Positions 20,893 through 31,608 of a stretch of 64,000 nt of DNA are shown in pieces. Position 1 is the first letter of the stretch, and each line of letters opens with the position of its first letter. The notes beneath the pieces were generated by a model that was not told the origin of the DNA, did no database searches, and saw only the letters and a list, made by a program, of their open reading frames with translations. A program made the translations under genes and the position numbers. This DNA comes from Nemertoderma westbladi (lineage: Eukaryota > Xenacoelomorpha > Nemertodermatida > Nemertodermatidae): NCBI GenBank assembly GCA_032718475.1, contig JAUCBJ010003686.1:1-64000 (forward strand), given 5' to 3'.

Positions 20893-21185
20893 CGGCTTTA
20901 TTGTGCGTGCGGTTTCCAGCATTTCTAAAACTCGTAAAGGTGTATATTAACTGCCATGTTGTTGATGCAGATATTCCTTTGTTGTTGAGTAATACATCGC
21001 TTAGGAAAACAGGAGCTATTATTAAATTTTTGGAGAATACTATTGAAGTTTTTGGCATAAAATTACAGTTGGATATCTCACCCGCTGGGCATTATTGTTT
21101 GCCATTAAATAACTATAGACGGGCCATATCAGATGTTCCACACAGTAAACCAAATCTGATTTTTAAAGCAACCGCAACTAAGTGA
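20877..21185 (+). pseudogene. Copia protease C-terminus (shifted frame)
   Basis: Continues the protein in another frame with VYINCHVVDADIPLLLSNTS and LRKTGAIIKFLENTIEVFG, then DISPAGHYCLPL. In copia elements this 'IPLLLS...L...G' block follows the DSG site. The frame differs from both the preceding gag (frame 1) and the following integrase (frame 1), so two compensating indels or shifts bound it. Confidence 0.85.
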
Positions 21186-23421
21186 GAAAAGTGAGTCAGA
21201 ACTAGGAAAGGATATTGTCAAGCCGCATCGCAAGTTTGCCCATGCAGATGCAGTGAAAATTAAAAGCTTGTTGAGTGATGCAGGTATATTGGAAAAAAGT
21301 ATTTCAGATTGTGTTGAAAATGTATGTTTTACATGTGAAGTGTGTCAATGTTATAAAAAACCAAAACCGAGGCCAGTTGTTGGGTTAAGAAGGGCTCAGG
21401 ATTTCAATGAGGTTGTTGCAATGGATTTAAAGGTGCTGCGACCAAATGTATATATTTTGCATTTGATAGATTTGGCGACAAAATTTTCAGGGGCGTGTCT
21501 GATTCAGTCAAAACACAAGGAACAGGTTATCAAAGGATTATATAAGACGTGGCTGTGGTGCTTTGGTTCACCTGGAAAATTCATGTCGGACAACGGGGGT
21601 GAGTTCGCCAACAGTCATTATAGAGACATGTGTGAAAACTTTAATATTGAAATCGAAGTGTCATCTGCTGAATCGCCATTTTCAAATGGGGTGGTAGAGC
21701 GGCACAATGCAGTGTTGGCAGAAACACTGGAGAAAACGTATGAGGATTCAGGGTGTGACCTCGAAACAGCGCTGTATTGGGCGCTGAGTGCAAAAAATTG
21801 TCTGCAGATGGTGCATGGGTATAGCCCAAACCAATTGGCATTTGGTAGAAATCCAACGTCCCCAAACATATTAGTGGATGAACTACCTGCACTTGAAGGG
21901 AAGTCATATAGCAAATTGATAGCAGAGAACATCAATGCAATGCATAAAGCACGTGAAAACTATGTTAAAGCTGAATCTAGCACTAAGATACGTAAAGCTT
22001 TGAGACACCAGGTGAGGACAAGTAATGATGTTCGTTATGAAAATGGAGACAAAGTATTTTATAAAACCAGCAAGGAGAACAGGTGGCATGGGCCAGGAAA
22101 AGTCTTGGGGCAAGAGGGCCAGACAGTATTAGTAAAAAACCAATCTCAGTACTATAGGGTGCATCCATGTCATTTGAGACATGTTACGGGTGCAAGTGAC
22201 CCTGTGACAATGGAAAACGACAATGTGATAAGGACAACAACAAACGACAATGTGGTTCAAAATGATCTTAGTATTTCTGAAACAATGACAATTGACAATG
22301 GGGTGACAAATGATATGAGTAATATGAACTTGAGTACCGAGGTAGAGCGAGAAGGTACAGGATCATTAAAAGACAGCACAGAATTGCCAAAAAATAGAAC
22401 AACGGTACTTGTTAAGACTAGTAAAGATGATGAGTGGAAGGAAGCTGATATTATAAGTAAACAAAAACAGACAGGGAAATACAAAAATTATGTCAACATA
22501 AAAGTGAATGGTGAACAGTCTGCTAAGTGCGTGGATTGGACCGAATATGCAAGCAGTTGGAAAACTAAAGAAGTAGTCCAAGTAGATGACAATCAAGGAG
22601 GAAGTACTGATATAGCAGATAATGACGAAGGATGTGTTGGTGAGAATGATAATGTCATGTTTCTTGAAGGAGTGAAGCGAAAAAGTGGTACAAGAGAAAC
22701 TCTATCTGGTGAATTTAGTCACTGTTATACTGAATTAGAGTTGATAAGAGCCAAAGAAAAAGAAATTAATAATTGGAAAATAAATGGAGTGTTTTCAGAG
22801 GTAGAAGATATTGGACAGGAATGCATTTCGGTGAAATGGGTTATTACAGAGAAGGACATAAAAGGAAAGAAATCAATTAAGGCAAGGTTGTGTGCCAGAG
22901 GTTTTGAAGAAACAGCAGATATTCGGTGTGATTCTCCTACATGCAGCAAGGAAAGTTTGAGGTTGGCATTAGTGACTGTAATGAGTAATAGATGGAAATT
23001 GAAGTCTTTTGATGTCAGCGCAGCATTCCTTCAAGGGGATCCCATATCACGAGAGGTATACATTGTTCCACCAAAAGAATTTGATAAAGGCAAACTATGG
23101 AAATTAAACAAATGTGTATATGGGTTGGGTGATGCTCCAAGGATGTGGTATGAACGTCTGAAGGGTGAATTAGGTTGTCATGGCATGACTGTATCACAAT
23201 TTGATCGGGCATTTTTCTTATATAGGGAGAATAATACGATCACAGGGATAGTTGTGGTACATGTAGATGATGTAATGTATGGAGGAACTTTGGAGTTTGA
23301 GCGAAAGGTTATTAATGGGATTCACAGTATATTCAAGCTAAGTCATCAAGAAGAGGTAAAGTTCAGATATCTTGGACTTGATATAGAGCAAACAGCTGAT
23401 TGTGTTAAAGTGGGACAATGA
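21186..23421 (+). pseudogene. Copia integrase and reverse transcriptase
   Basis: The N-terminal HHCC region includes HRKFAHA and CFTCEVCQCY. The integrase core shows AMDLK (first Asp), FMSDNGGEFAN (second Asp) and SPFSNGVVERHNAV (catalytic Glu). Long linker residues follow, then RT with FDVSAAFLQGDP, KCVYGLGDAPRMWYERL and the catalytic HVDDVMYGG. It ends at a TGA (23419-23421) inside a conserved region, with the same frame continuing beyond, so this is a nonsense mutation. The first ~20 codons before 21253 are also open in this frame. Confidence 0.92.
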
Positions 23422-24204
23422 AACTTTGTAGAATTACTGAAAGAAATGCCAGTACCCAAAGGTTATGCAGAAGAAACAATATCCGAATCTGAGAAGAGAG
23501 AATTGAAGGGGATTTTAGGGAAATTATTGTGGCTAGCAACACATACGAGACCTGATGTATCATATGATACATGTATGATTAGTGTATGCATAAAAAATGC
23601 TACTGTTGGTGACATTCGTTATGCGAATAAAATTATCAAGGAGTTGAAATACGAAAAACTGGATCTTATTTTTCCAGACATGGGGAATGTTGAACAATGG
23701 CATCTTCAACTATTCACTGATGCCTCACATGCAAACTTATCAGATGGTTCATCGCAAGGAGCATTTATACTCTTCCTTGTCAATGATAAAGGGACATGTG
23801 TTCCACTGACGTGGCAAAGTAGAAAGCTCCATAGAGTTGTGAGAAGTACACTTGCTGCGGAGACACTCGCTTTGGTTGAAGGGATCGATGCAGGGGAAGA
23901 AATTCGAGCGATTATCCAAGATATCCATGGAATTCGACTTCCATTATGTTTTATAATCGACAACAAAAGTCTCTATTCGACCGTTCAAACAACCAATGCT
24001 ATACAGGAGAGAGGATTGCGAATCGATATAGCATTCCTACGTCAGAAAGTGGAACGTAAAGAACTCTACATCAATTGGACGGATAGAAAGGCGCAACTAG
24101 CTGACTCGCTCACAAAAAAAGGGAGCATCAAAATATCTACTGAGAGATGTTTTGCGTTCGGGAATGCTTCCTCAGTCTTCATGGCTAGGATGATCTTAAT
24201 CTAG
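23422..24204 (+). pseudogene. Copia RT C-terminus and RNase H
   Basis: In frame with the preceding block after the TGA. It starts with the RT-RNase H connection (GILGKLLWLATHTRPDVSYD), then RNase H with LFTDASHANLSDGSSQGAF (first Asp), STLAAETLALVEGID (Glu) and FIIDNKSLYSTV (Asp). The end, RKAQLADSLTKKGS, matches the 'K.QLAD.LTK' terminus of copia polyproteins. Confidence 0.92.
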
Positions 24205-24365
24205 AACTTTTCAACATCTAACTATTATCACTATTGAAACTTTAAGGGGGGAGATTGGAGATCATTATCATTCATACTGTTGTATATATTTAATCATTAT
24301 TTGATAATAAACTCTTTACTCTCATTATCATATTTGTCTAGTATATGTTTACTATTGTTCTAGTT

Positions 24366-24374
24366 AGGGGGAGA
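24366..24374 (+). promoter_or_regulatory. Copia polypurine tract
   Basis: AGGGGGAGA immediately upstream of the 3' LTR start (TGTTACT at 24376), the expected site of plus-strand priming. A similar purine run AAGGGGGGAGA occurs at 24243-24253 and could be a second, internal tract. Confidence 0.8.
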
Positions 24375-24375
24375 T

Positions 24376-24577
24376 TGTTACTACTGTATATGACTGACTC
24401 TATGATTAACTAAATATATACCAGTGTACTGACTTAGGCCTAGGAGTAGGGAAGGAAGCTTACCGGTACTGCAGTACTGTGAGTGTTACTACGACTGACA
24501 GGATGTCTCCTTAGTCAGTGTATCTGTGTATTACTTCATGATAATATAGTCTATTATAATACTATGGTATAAGTATA
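24376..24577 (+). repeat. Copia 3' LTR, first part (split by BEL-2)
   Basis: Matches the 5' LTR up to AAGTATA, then BEL-2 begins. The rest of the LTR (AGAGTGTTTATTGTTG to TTCACA) is found at 44046-44069. The GTATA at 24573-24577 is repeated at 44041-44045 as the BEL-2 target duplication. Confidence 0.95.
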
Positions 24578-25697
24578 TGTTCGCGGTATTTCAACTTTTC
24601 ATAACGCGAGTTGAATAATTTTTGTATTTATTTAAAATGATTATTCCGATATCACTACTGGGTGCGGGAACATGGGTTTTGGGCATACTCAATGAACTGG
24701 GGGCGATTTATGGGCGAATATTGGGGCGACTTACGGGGTACGGGACTCATTTCATGTATATAAGGGCCAGGGGGGGAAGGAAAAGTTAAGCAGTATTCAG
24801 GTTTACCTGATTACTATTAGGCCTAGCCAACTTCCTGCTGCCTGTAGAGGTGGATTTGGTAACTCGCTAGGTCTAAAGGACAAGGACTGCCCTTAGCGGT
24901 CCCTGGCCAACAGCAGTTATTACGAGCCTGAAAAGGACATCGGAAAGTCTGCTGCTTGTGTCAGGGACTTGCGACGGGAAACGACGACAGACCCCGTAGC
25001 CAAGCCGTACTGGTTCTCGATGATCGTTCCCTTCGGGGTTCGTGAGGGGTGGGACGGACACGCGAAAGGGTCGACTGATTAACAGAGGAACGGTTTGACG
25101 AGGACTGCCCTTAGCGGTCTCTGGTCAACAGCAGTTATTACGAGCCTGAAAAGGACATCGGAAAGTCTGCTGCTTGTGCCAGGGATTTGCGACGGGAACC
25201 GATGACAGACCCCTTAGCCAAGCCGTACTGGTTCTCGATGATCATTCCCTTCGGGGTTCGTGAGGGGTGGGACGGACACGCATTGGGGTCGAAAGACAAA
25301 GGACTGGACTCTACTGGCCTACCGACTGTTCGAAGCAGTTTCTCGGCTGCCGAAGCGACTACGAGCCTGAATAAGGACTCGGAAAGCCTAGGTGGTTGGG
25401 TCTCTGCGATGAACCGACGGACCCCTAGCCAAGCCGTACTGGTTCTCGATGATCGATCCCTTCGGGGATTGGGAGGGGTGGGACGGACACGCGAACGGGT
25501 CCACCGACATGACAGACTCCTAGCCAAGCCGTACTGGTTCTCGATGACCGATCCCTTCGGGGTTCGGGAGGGGAGGTACGGATACGCGACAGAGTCTACT
25601 GACTGGACCGACCCTTAGCCAAGCCGTACTGGTTCTCGATGATCGATCCCTTCGGGGTTCGGGAGGGGTGGTACGGACACGCAACAGGGTCGACCGA
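24578..25697 (+). repeat. BEL-2 5' LTR, first part
   Basis: Starts TGTTCGCGGTATTTCAACTT and matches 40982 onward. From about 24880 it is built of GC-rich sub-repeats containing AGCCAAGCCGTACTGGTTCT and CCCTTCGGGGTTCG-type motifs, about five copies spaced 95-215 bp. Interrupted at 25697 by the LINE; the LTR resumes at 29401. Confidence 0.93.
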
Positions 25698-25764
25698 CTA
25701 CTACTACTACTAGGATCGGCATGCTGCATTGCAGCTGCATTTTTAAGAATGCTGTGCCGGCTTG

Positions 25765-26283
25765 TCAACAAAATTGCTCCGCCACAACTCCCATGACATT
25801 TGCTAGATCATCTGCATCTTCAAGGCCAGTGTCCTTTAAGATGCGTCTCAAGAAAGTCATGGGCTGTCCACCATGCTTATTCACTCCATGAAGCTGCCAA
25901 AGTACAAGATTATGCACTGGCTGGTCCTCACGGCGAAAGCAATGTCCTGCAAAGCGGAGGCGATTTTGTTCTAGTGTCAAGCTTGGGGGAACCAATGAGA
26001 CACCTCCAATGTTATATAGTGTCTGGTTGGAGATGTGTGCATTGTACTTGACACAATGAACCCGGCGTAGCATTCTTGTGAATGTGCCATCCAGAGATTT
26101 GGTGTCCTCAGCAGTTAGAGCCCAGCATGGACTCCCATAGAGGAGTACTGGAACTACTGCTGCTCTAAATAATCGGACCTTAAGTTTCCGATTAATTCTC
26201 GGTGACTTCCAAATCCTGGAAAGCCTATTCAAGGCTGCCCATGCCTTTCCCTTACGTATTCGATACCTGACTTCCGGATCCAT
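25765..26283 (-). pseudogene. LINE copy c: C-terminal domain
   Basis: Contains ALNRLSRIWKSPRINRKLKV, YGSPCWALTAEDTKSLDGTF, RFAGHCFRREDQPVHNLVLW and ILKDTGLEDADDLANVMG. The usual end (DRELWRCNFVDKPAQHS in other copies) is replaced by a short frameshifted tail. A single frame break near 26245 separates it from the RT block. Confidence 0.85.
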
Positions 26284-27291
26284 GATCCCAGGTAACAGAA
26301 GTCGTCCACATGATCAAGCATACCATCCTTTGAGCTTATGCTCATCCGATCAGAGACTTGCTGAGGACTTTCAAAGTTAACTGTCAGAATTTTGGTCTTT
26401 TTGGAGTTAATAAAAAGACCAACACTAGAAGCAGCATGTTCTAATGAGCTGAGGAGCCGTTGGGCTCCCTCTAATGATTCTGAGAGTACTCCTAAGTCAT
26501 CAGCAAAGTCTAGATCAGTTAGGTACTTGGCCATCATCATTATAATGATCTAAGGACATGCGTAGAACATAGTCAACCACAATAATGAACAAGAATGGTG
26601 CAAGTGTGTCTCCTTGGAGGACGCCCCATAACACTTCAAATGGTTCTGTGTCACCGTCAACAGTAGACACAAATGTTGTCGAACCATCGTATACTGATCT
26701 GATTGCTGCAATAATTTCATCAGGAATCCCATATAATGAAAGTATGCTGAACATACGTGAGCGAGAGACTGAATCAAAGGCCTTGAAGAAGTCAACAAAG
26801 ATAACAGCCAGATGCCTGTCTTTCTTTTTTGATAACTCTTCAATTATCCTTCTAAGTGCCAAAATGGGCTCCATGGTCCCACGACCTTTACGGAACCCAT
26901 TCTGATTTCCACGGAGAAGTCTCTCAATGGGATCCCTGATGCGATTTAATAGAATCCTATTGTATAGCTTTGCAGCAATCGAGATCAATGACATTCCCCG
27001 AAAAGAACCATAGAGTGTTAGGTTGCCCTTCTTAGGAACTGGCACCAACTTATTTGTTTTCATTTCTTGTGGGACTCTTGTTGTTCGGTACATGTCTACT
27101 ATGATGGGATAGATGAGCTTTAAACACTCAGGTATTTTAAAGACCTCAGGGGGAACACCATCTACTCCACTGGCACGATTGGTCTTAATGCTCTTTGCAG
27201 CAGCCTTCACTTCTGCAAAGGAGATATCGCCAATGGGAATATCTGGGAGTACAGACTCAGACACTTTTACTTCTATAAAGTTATCAGGCAA
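26229..27291 (-). pseudogene. LINE copy c: reverse transcriptase
   Basis: RT domain with NRASGVDGVPPEVFK, SFRGMSLISIAAKLYNRIL, GNQNGFRKGRGTMEPI and AVIFVDFFKAFDSVSR (first Asp motif). It continues with VLQGDTLAPFLFII and, after a frameshift near 26530, LDFADDLGVLSE, where the YADD-type catalytic box is FADD. The thumb region continues through FINSKKTKILTVNF. The core motifs are intact, but the reading frame is not. Confidence 0.9.
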
Positions 27292-28465
27292 TACCCTGTC
27301 ATTATTAAGGAGCTTTTCAAAGTGGGCTTTCCAACCATTGAGGCGAGGCGATCGGCTGGTGATTCAGCCTTAACCTTGGTGGTTGGTTGGCTTTTCCGCC
27401 CAGTAAGCAGATTGATCGATTTCCATGCCTGGGATGATTGCCTGCTGTCGTCAGCATCATTGATGGCATCAACCTGTTGGTTTATTAGCTCCTGTAGATT
27501 AGCAGAGTACTGCCTGTTCAGGGACGTAGATGCAGCCTTAACTGCATTCTTGGCCGCTGTAGTCTGTTTGAGTCGGGACTCTTTCTGCGCCTTATGAAGG
27601 TCATTTCGGCACTTCTGAATTTTGTTGTCAGTCCAGGGGGCCCTTTTCCTGTTGCGGGGGTATACAGGAACTGTTTCTGCAGCTGCTAACTTAACTGCTT
27701 CTGTAAAGGCAGTATAGCCCTCACAGTGATCTGCCGCCTCAGAGGCAAGAGCCTCATACCTGTTGCTGAGCTGTAGTGTGAAGCTGGATCTCACACTTGG
27801 CTGTTGCAACAGAGATGACCAGTCATGCCGCGGCAAGGCAGATTTCGTTGTTCTGCTAGCACGCAGACTAAGTCTTACCTTGGCCACAATAAGGCGGTGA
27901 TCACTGGAGAAGGGTCGAAGTGTAAATGCATTACAGTCTTGTATAGAGCTCATGTATTTCCTACGAAACAGAATATGGTCTATCTGGGACTTGTGACCAC
28001 TGGGTCCACTATGAGTCCATAGCTTTCCAGTTCGCTTCTTGAACTGGGTTCCAGCCGAAAACAATCCATTTCCAGAGATAAAATCCTGAAGATGGACAGA
28101 ATTTCGGTTAACACTATTGCTATAGACCCAGGGCGATGTAGGTGATTGATGCAGACTTGCATTAAAGTCTCCCAGGAATGTTAAGAATGCATGCTGATCC
28201 ACTCCATCAGTAGCTGCTTGTAGATTGTGGTAGAAATTTTCCACCTCGTCTACAGGGGCAACACTAGTTGGAGAGTAGCACACAATCAGAACCACCTTAG
28301 GAAACTTCTTAGCCAGTCTTCCAGAACATGAGAAGTGGCAACGGATGATGCGGTTAGAGATTTGGTCTATTTTGTCCAATGCTGCATGTGCAGTTGGATT
28401 CATCAATAGACCAATTCCACCATTGCCACTATCATCTGCTGACGCGAGGGCGAGTCGCCAACCGC
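27273..28465 (-). pseudogene. LINE copy c: endonuclease and linker
   Basis: After the frameshift the protein continues with VVLIVCYSPTSVAPVDEVEN, TFLGDFNASLHQ (catalytic GDFN), THSGPSGHKSQIDHILFRRK (W/S..IDHIL) and PFSSDHRLIVAKVRL (terminal SDH). All are canonical APE endonuclease motifs. An Arg/Lys/Gln-rich linker leads towards RT, and the frame ends near 27290 at another indel. Confidence 0.85.
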
Positions 28466-29002
28466 CCCCATGTCCTTAATCAGAACCTCATCAGTCTGTC
28501 CAGTCTGCATTCGGTGCTCTTGAACACCCACTGCGCTAAGAGAAAGCTTATCTGCCAAGGCAGTCAGCTCACCTTGCCGCATTGGGGACCCGAGTGTTAG
28601 GGTGTTTACTGAGGCTAGTCTTGTGACTTGCCTCAGATTCACCAATGGCTTTGTTGGTCGGGGTGGAACATGAGAGTAGCCTCCAACTCCAGAATCCCTC
28701 TCCCCATCACAATCTGGCCTTCCTGGTGACCCAAGGTTTGGGCCAGAAAGGTCATCAGGAAAGGGACTCAAAGAATTGTTGGCTGCTCTCTCTCCAGTAG
28801 GGGGTGAGACAGGCAGCCGGTCAGGAGTTAACTGACGCCTGTGAGGCCAATTGTGTCCGGTAATTCCACTGGCCTCTAGTGGCTGGACCTCCGCATTGCT
28901 AATGTAATCCATAGTGGGGGTTGGGGGGTGCTTTTTTGCCGAGTCAGCTCTCGGGGCAAATACCACACCCTGGTTTGCCATTCCACAGGGTGGGTGTCGC
29001 AA
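28466..29002 (-). pseudogene. LINE copy c: N-terminal region and start of endonuclease
   Basis: From ATG at 29002, a Pro/Ser-rich leader of about 125 residues precedes LASVNTLTLGSPMRQGELTA and LSLSAVGVQEHRMQ. That is the N-terminal motif of APE-like endonucleases, with the catalytic Glu in QEHR. The frame is lost near 28466 in a short G run. 29003-29400 is an untranslated leader containing GACCTGACCTGA repeats. Confidence 0.75.
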
Positions 29003-29400
29003 TGGAGTCAGATATGAGGCCCATCACCCATATCTACTCTGGCGCACATGACCCACCATTGGCTGTTGCAGCTCATCTGCTGGGTCATGCCCTGTACCCT
29101 TGCTGCCAGGTGCAGGTCGCAGTGAAGTGCTCTCAGAGTGGACATGAGAACACTCTACTCCTGACCAGCCATTGGTAGATCACCATCTGCCTGGGCAGGC
29201 CATATACCCCTGCAGCCAAGTATATGGGTCCTTAATCCAGGACCATTGCGTCCTTATCCCAGAACGAAGGGGGTCCTAGTTACAGGACCAGATTTGCCCT
29301 AGTAAGAGGGTCTATGCAGCTACAGGTGGCACCTCCTTTATGCTGCATGGAGGTGGCAAGTTTTCTTGATCAATGACCTAGAATACCTGACCTGACCTGA

Positions 29401-29774
29401 ACCGATACTACGGCACCAAGACTAGGACCGAGGGAAAATCTGGGGAACATTAGTTAGGCTAAAATCTGAGCGAACAGTGGGTAATTAAATAATATACTGT
29501 AGGGATTTATATTGTCGTGTATTATTATTGTGAATATTTGGTGTATATTGATTTGGGGAAGCCCAATTTATTCTCAATCAAGGTTCAACTGTAGGGAAGT
29601 TACATTAAAGAGTATATCCAACCAATGCAGCTTTTTCTCAACCGCAATCTTGCATCTAAGAACGTATTCCTTCTCCACAATCAATATCCGGTGACTGGCC
29701 GGGATTCCGTGGTCTGTAAAGTTCCGCCTCCAGCATCGGCGTTTTCCCCCATGGTGTCGGGAATAACGGCAACA
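29401..29774 (+). repeat. BEL-2 5' LTR, second part
   Basis: Matches 43684-44040 almost base for base, from CACCAAGACTAGGACCGAGG to AATAACGGCAACA. The short ORF at 29512 is present identically in the 3' LTR (43778) and is not considered a gene. Confidence 0.93.
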
Positions 29775-29792
29775 AAATTGAGAATAAAACGG

Positions 29793-29819
29793 TCAATTTT
29801 GACAGGGTGTCAAAATTGA
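29793..29819 (+). promoter_or_regulatory. Perfect hairpin just after the BEL-2 5' LTR
   Basis: TCAATTTTGACA (29793-29804) pairs perfectly with TGTCAAAATTGA (29808-29819) across a GGG loop. It lies where the primer-binding site is expected and between two copies of CAAAATTGAGAATAAAACG (29773-29791 and 29811-29829). I could not match it to a tRNA 3' end. A self-priming or packaging role is speculation. Confidence 0.6.
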
Positions 29820-30019
29820 GAATAAAACGCGGCCAACTTCAACTGGTGGAAGTTGGGAATCCTGCAATACTCTTCAAACTCTCTCCGTGCTTACCCAGCA
29901 CCCACTACGAGGAAACTCTGGTATTTGAGTTAAGACAAAGCCGTGGTTTAATCAATCGACAAACTCGATCAAATAAAGTCGTAGTCGGCAGATCACATAT
30001 AGAGAGTCGTTAACAGGGA

Positions 30020-30211
30020 ATGGAAGTATCGATCACACCCATTGACATAATTCAAGTTGAGCCAGGAATCTGGCACGTCGAGGTTGAAGTACAAGGAACG
30101 AACGTCGGACGATTCAGGATTACCGTTAGGGTAGTCCAAGCCGAGTACGAGAGCTACGAAGAACTATTTTACGACATCGCATATCTAGCTATCAACGAGG
30201 CGCTAGAATGA
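30020..30211 (+). CDS. BEL-2 small leader ORF overlapping gag (unknown function)
   Basis: A 63-residue ORF, start ATG 30020, whose stop overlaps the gag start in ATGA (30208-30211). This overlap is typical of coupled termination-reinitiation. It alternates beta-prone stretches (IWHVEVEVQG, FRITVRVVQAEY) with a helical acidic end (YEELFYDIAYLAINEALE). The order beta-beta-(beta)-alpha is faintly like a double-stranded RNA-binding domain, but there is no decisive motif. No equivalent was found in BEL-1. It could also be a chance ORF in the leader. Confidence 0.45.
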   Translation: MEVSITPIDIIQVEPGIWHVEVEVQGTNVGRFRITVRVVQAEYESYEELFYDIAYLAINEALE

Positions 30212-31581
30212 CGACAAACAACGTCTCCGACACCGACGAGATGTATACCCACACAGACTCGGAAGCCGATGAGGTACCGAATGTCAAGAACATGACCCGT
30301 CGACTGGGCGCTCTCAAAGGCGGAGTCACTCGAGTGTATCAACGTATGGAGAAACAACTCAAGAGAGTCGAAACTCCCCTCAACGAGATACAAACTCAGC
30401 TTCAGAATATCCGAAGTATCTTACAACGATATGAGAGGATGATACAGGCGTATCAAGAACTCATTCCCGCCACCGATCAGGTAAACTACCCCAGGTTAGA
30501 GGAACATGTTGCACATCTAGATGAATTCCGCAAACAACACCGGAGGACCCTCAGTCTCGTTAGAGGCTACGAGGAACAGTACTATAAAAGAGCGGAAAGA
30601 ACAGACTCAAAATCAGTGCGAACCTCCAGCACCAGGACAGCAATTCATCGAAAGAGAACGGGGTCCTATAGGAACCAGCATTCCAGCGCTAGGAGCAAGA
30701 GGTCCGGTTCGGCACGCAGTTCTCAAGGGGGTCAGCCACTCCGAGATCAGCTACGAGAACAGAAGGCATTAGCCCTCAAAGCTCGGATGGAAGATGAGTA
30801 TGTTCAACTGCAAGTCGAGCAAGATATATTAGCAGCCGAAATGCAAAAACGAGAGGCCAAACAGGAGGCCGAAAAGCATAGACAAGAGGCCGAACGGCAG
30901 GCCAAACAACGCGAACAAGAGGCCGAACGGCAGGCTGAACAACGCGAACGGGAGGCTGAACAACGTAGATGAAAGGCCAAACAAGAGGCTGAACGGCAGG
31001 CCGAACAACGCGAACGGGAGGCTGAACAACGCGAACGAGAGGATGAACAACGTAGACGAGAGGCCAAACAAGAGGCCGAACGGCAGGTCGAACAACGTGA
31101 ACGTGAGGCCAAACAGGAGATCGAACAACGTAAATGGGAGGCAGAAATGCGTAAACAACACGCCGAGGCCCAAGCGATTCTCATCCACAAAAAGAATGCG
31201 GATATTGCGAAACTCGCGGAATACGAAGCCGCGCTTTTAGAACGAGATATTCAAATATACGATGACTGGGAAAGGGGTATAGACCAGAACTATGAACCAA
31301 TACCGATACCAGAATTAGAGAAGTCATTAACGACACCGGCGGTGAAACCTCCGAAACCCGAGTTCCCGCCTACCATACAGTCTACGTTATCGGCACAAGC
31401 ACCGGTATTCCATCCCCCACCGGTTACGCTTAAGAATGAGGAACCTTATATCCCAGCCAATCCCACGGTCCCGAGCGTTCCCAAGTACGAGCCTGAAAAG
31501 GACTCGGAACGGGTCGCTACTCCTCGATCCAACAACCCGTTTACATCCACACCACAAAGCCGTAGCAGCGTCCTCATTTAA
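30208..31581 (+). pseudogene. BEL-2 gag N-terminal region with repetitive coiled coil
   Basis: From ATG 30208. A helical region (residues ~30-130: MTRRLGALKGGVTRVYQRM, FRKQHRRTLSLVRGYEEQYY) is followed by a Ser/Arg-rich segment. Then comes a repetitive Glu/Ala/Gln/Arg stretch built of units like QEAERQAEQREREAEQ (about residues 205-320), predicted as a long coiled coil. A TGA at 30970-30972 replaces what is CGA in neighbouring repeats. The same frame then runs to 31581 through a Pro-rich linker (PVKPPKPEFPPT-like). BEL/Pao Gag proteins often have charged N-terminal coils, but the internal repeat is striking here. Confidence 0.75.
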
Positions 31582-31608
31582 ACTCCACCTATCATCGATC
31601 CATCGTGT

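Larger units (their letters stand above)
19410..24577 (+). mobile_element. Ty1/copia LTR retrotransposon (main part; 3' LTR resumes at 44046-44069)
   Basis: Complete layout: 5' LTR, primer-binding site, gag, protease, integrase, RT, RNase H, polypurine tract, 3' LTR. Integrase precedes RT, which defines copia order. The 3' LTR is split by BEL-2. The bases flanking the element (GTATG before 19410 and TACGG after 44069) do not give a clean duplication. Frames are broken at three places, so the copy is inactive. Confidence 0.93.
25698..29400 (-). mobile_element. Near full-length APE-type LINE (RTE-like), copy c
   Basis: Minus-strand element inserted in the BEL-2 5' LTR, flanked by ACCGA (25693-25697 and 29401-29405). 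Its 3' end carries a (TAG)n tail, seen here as CTACTACTACTACTAGGATC. Coding blocks in order are an N-terminal region, an apurinic-type endonuclease, RT and a C-terminal domain, with frameshifts between them. The microsatellite tail and the C-terminal 'GH..R....V..L.LW..HG' pattern suggest an RTE-related clade; this is from motif recall and not certain. Confidence 0.9.

Noticed and set aside
29512-29694. 60-codon ORF repeated at 43778-43960
   Set aside because: Identical because both lie in BEL-2 LTRs; no domain, and near the LTR ends.
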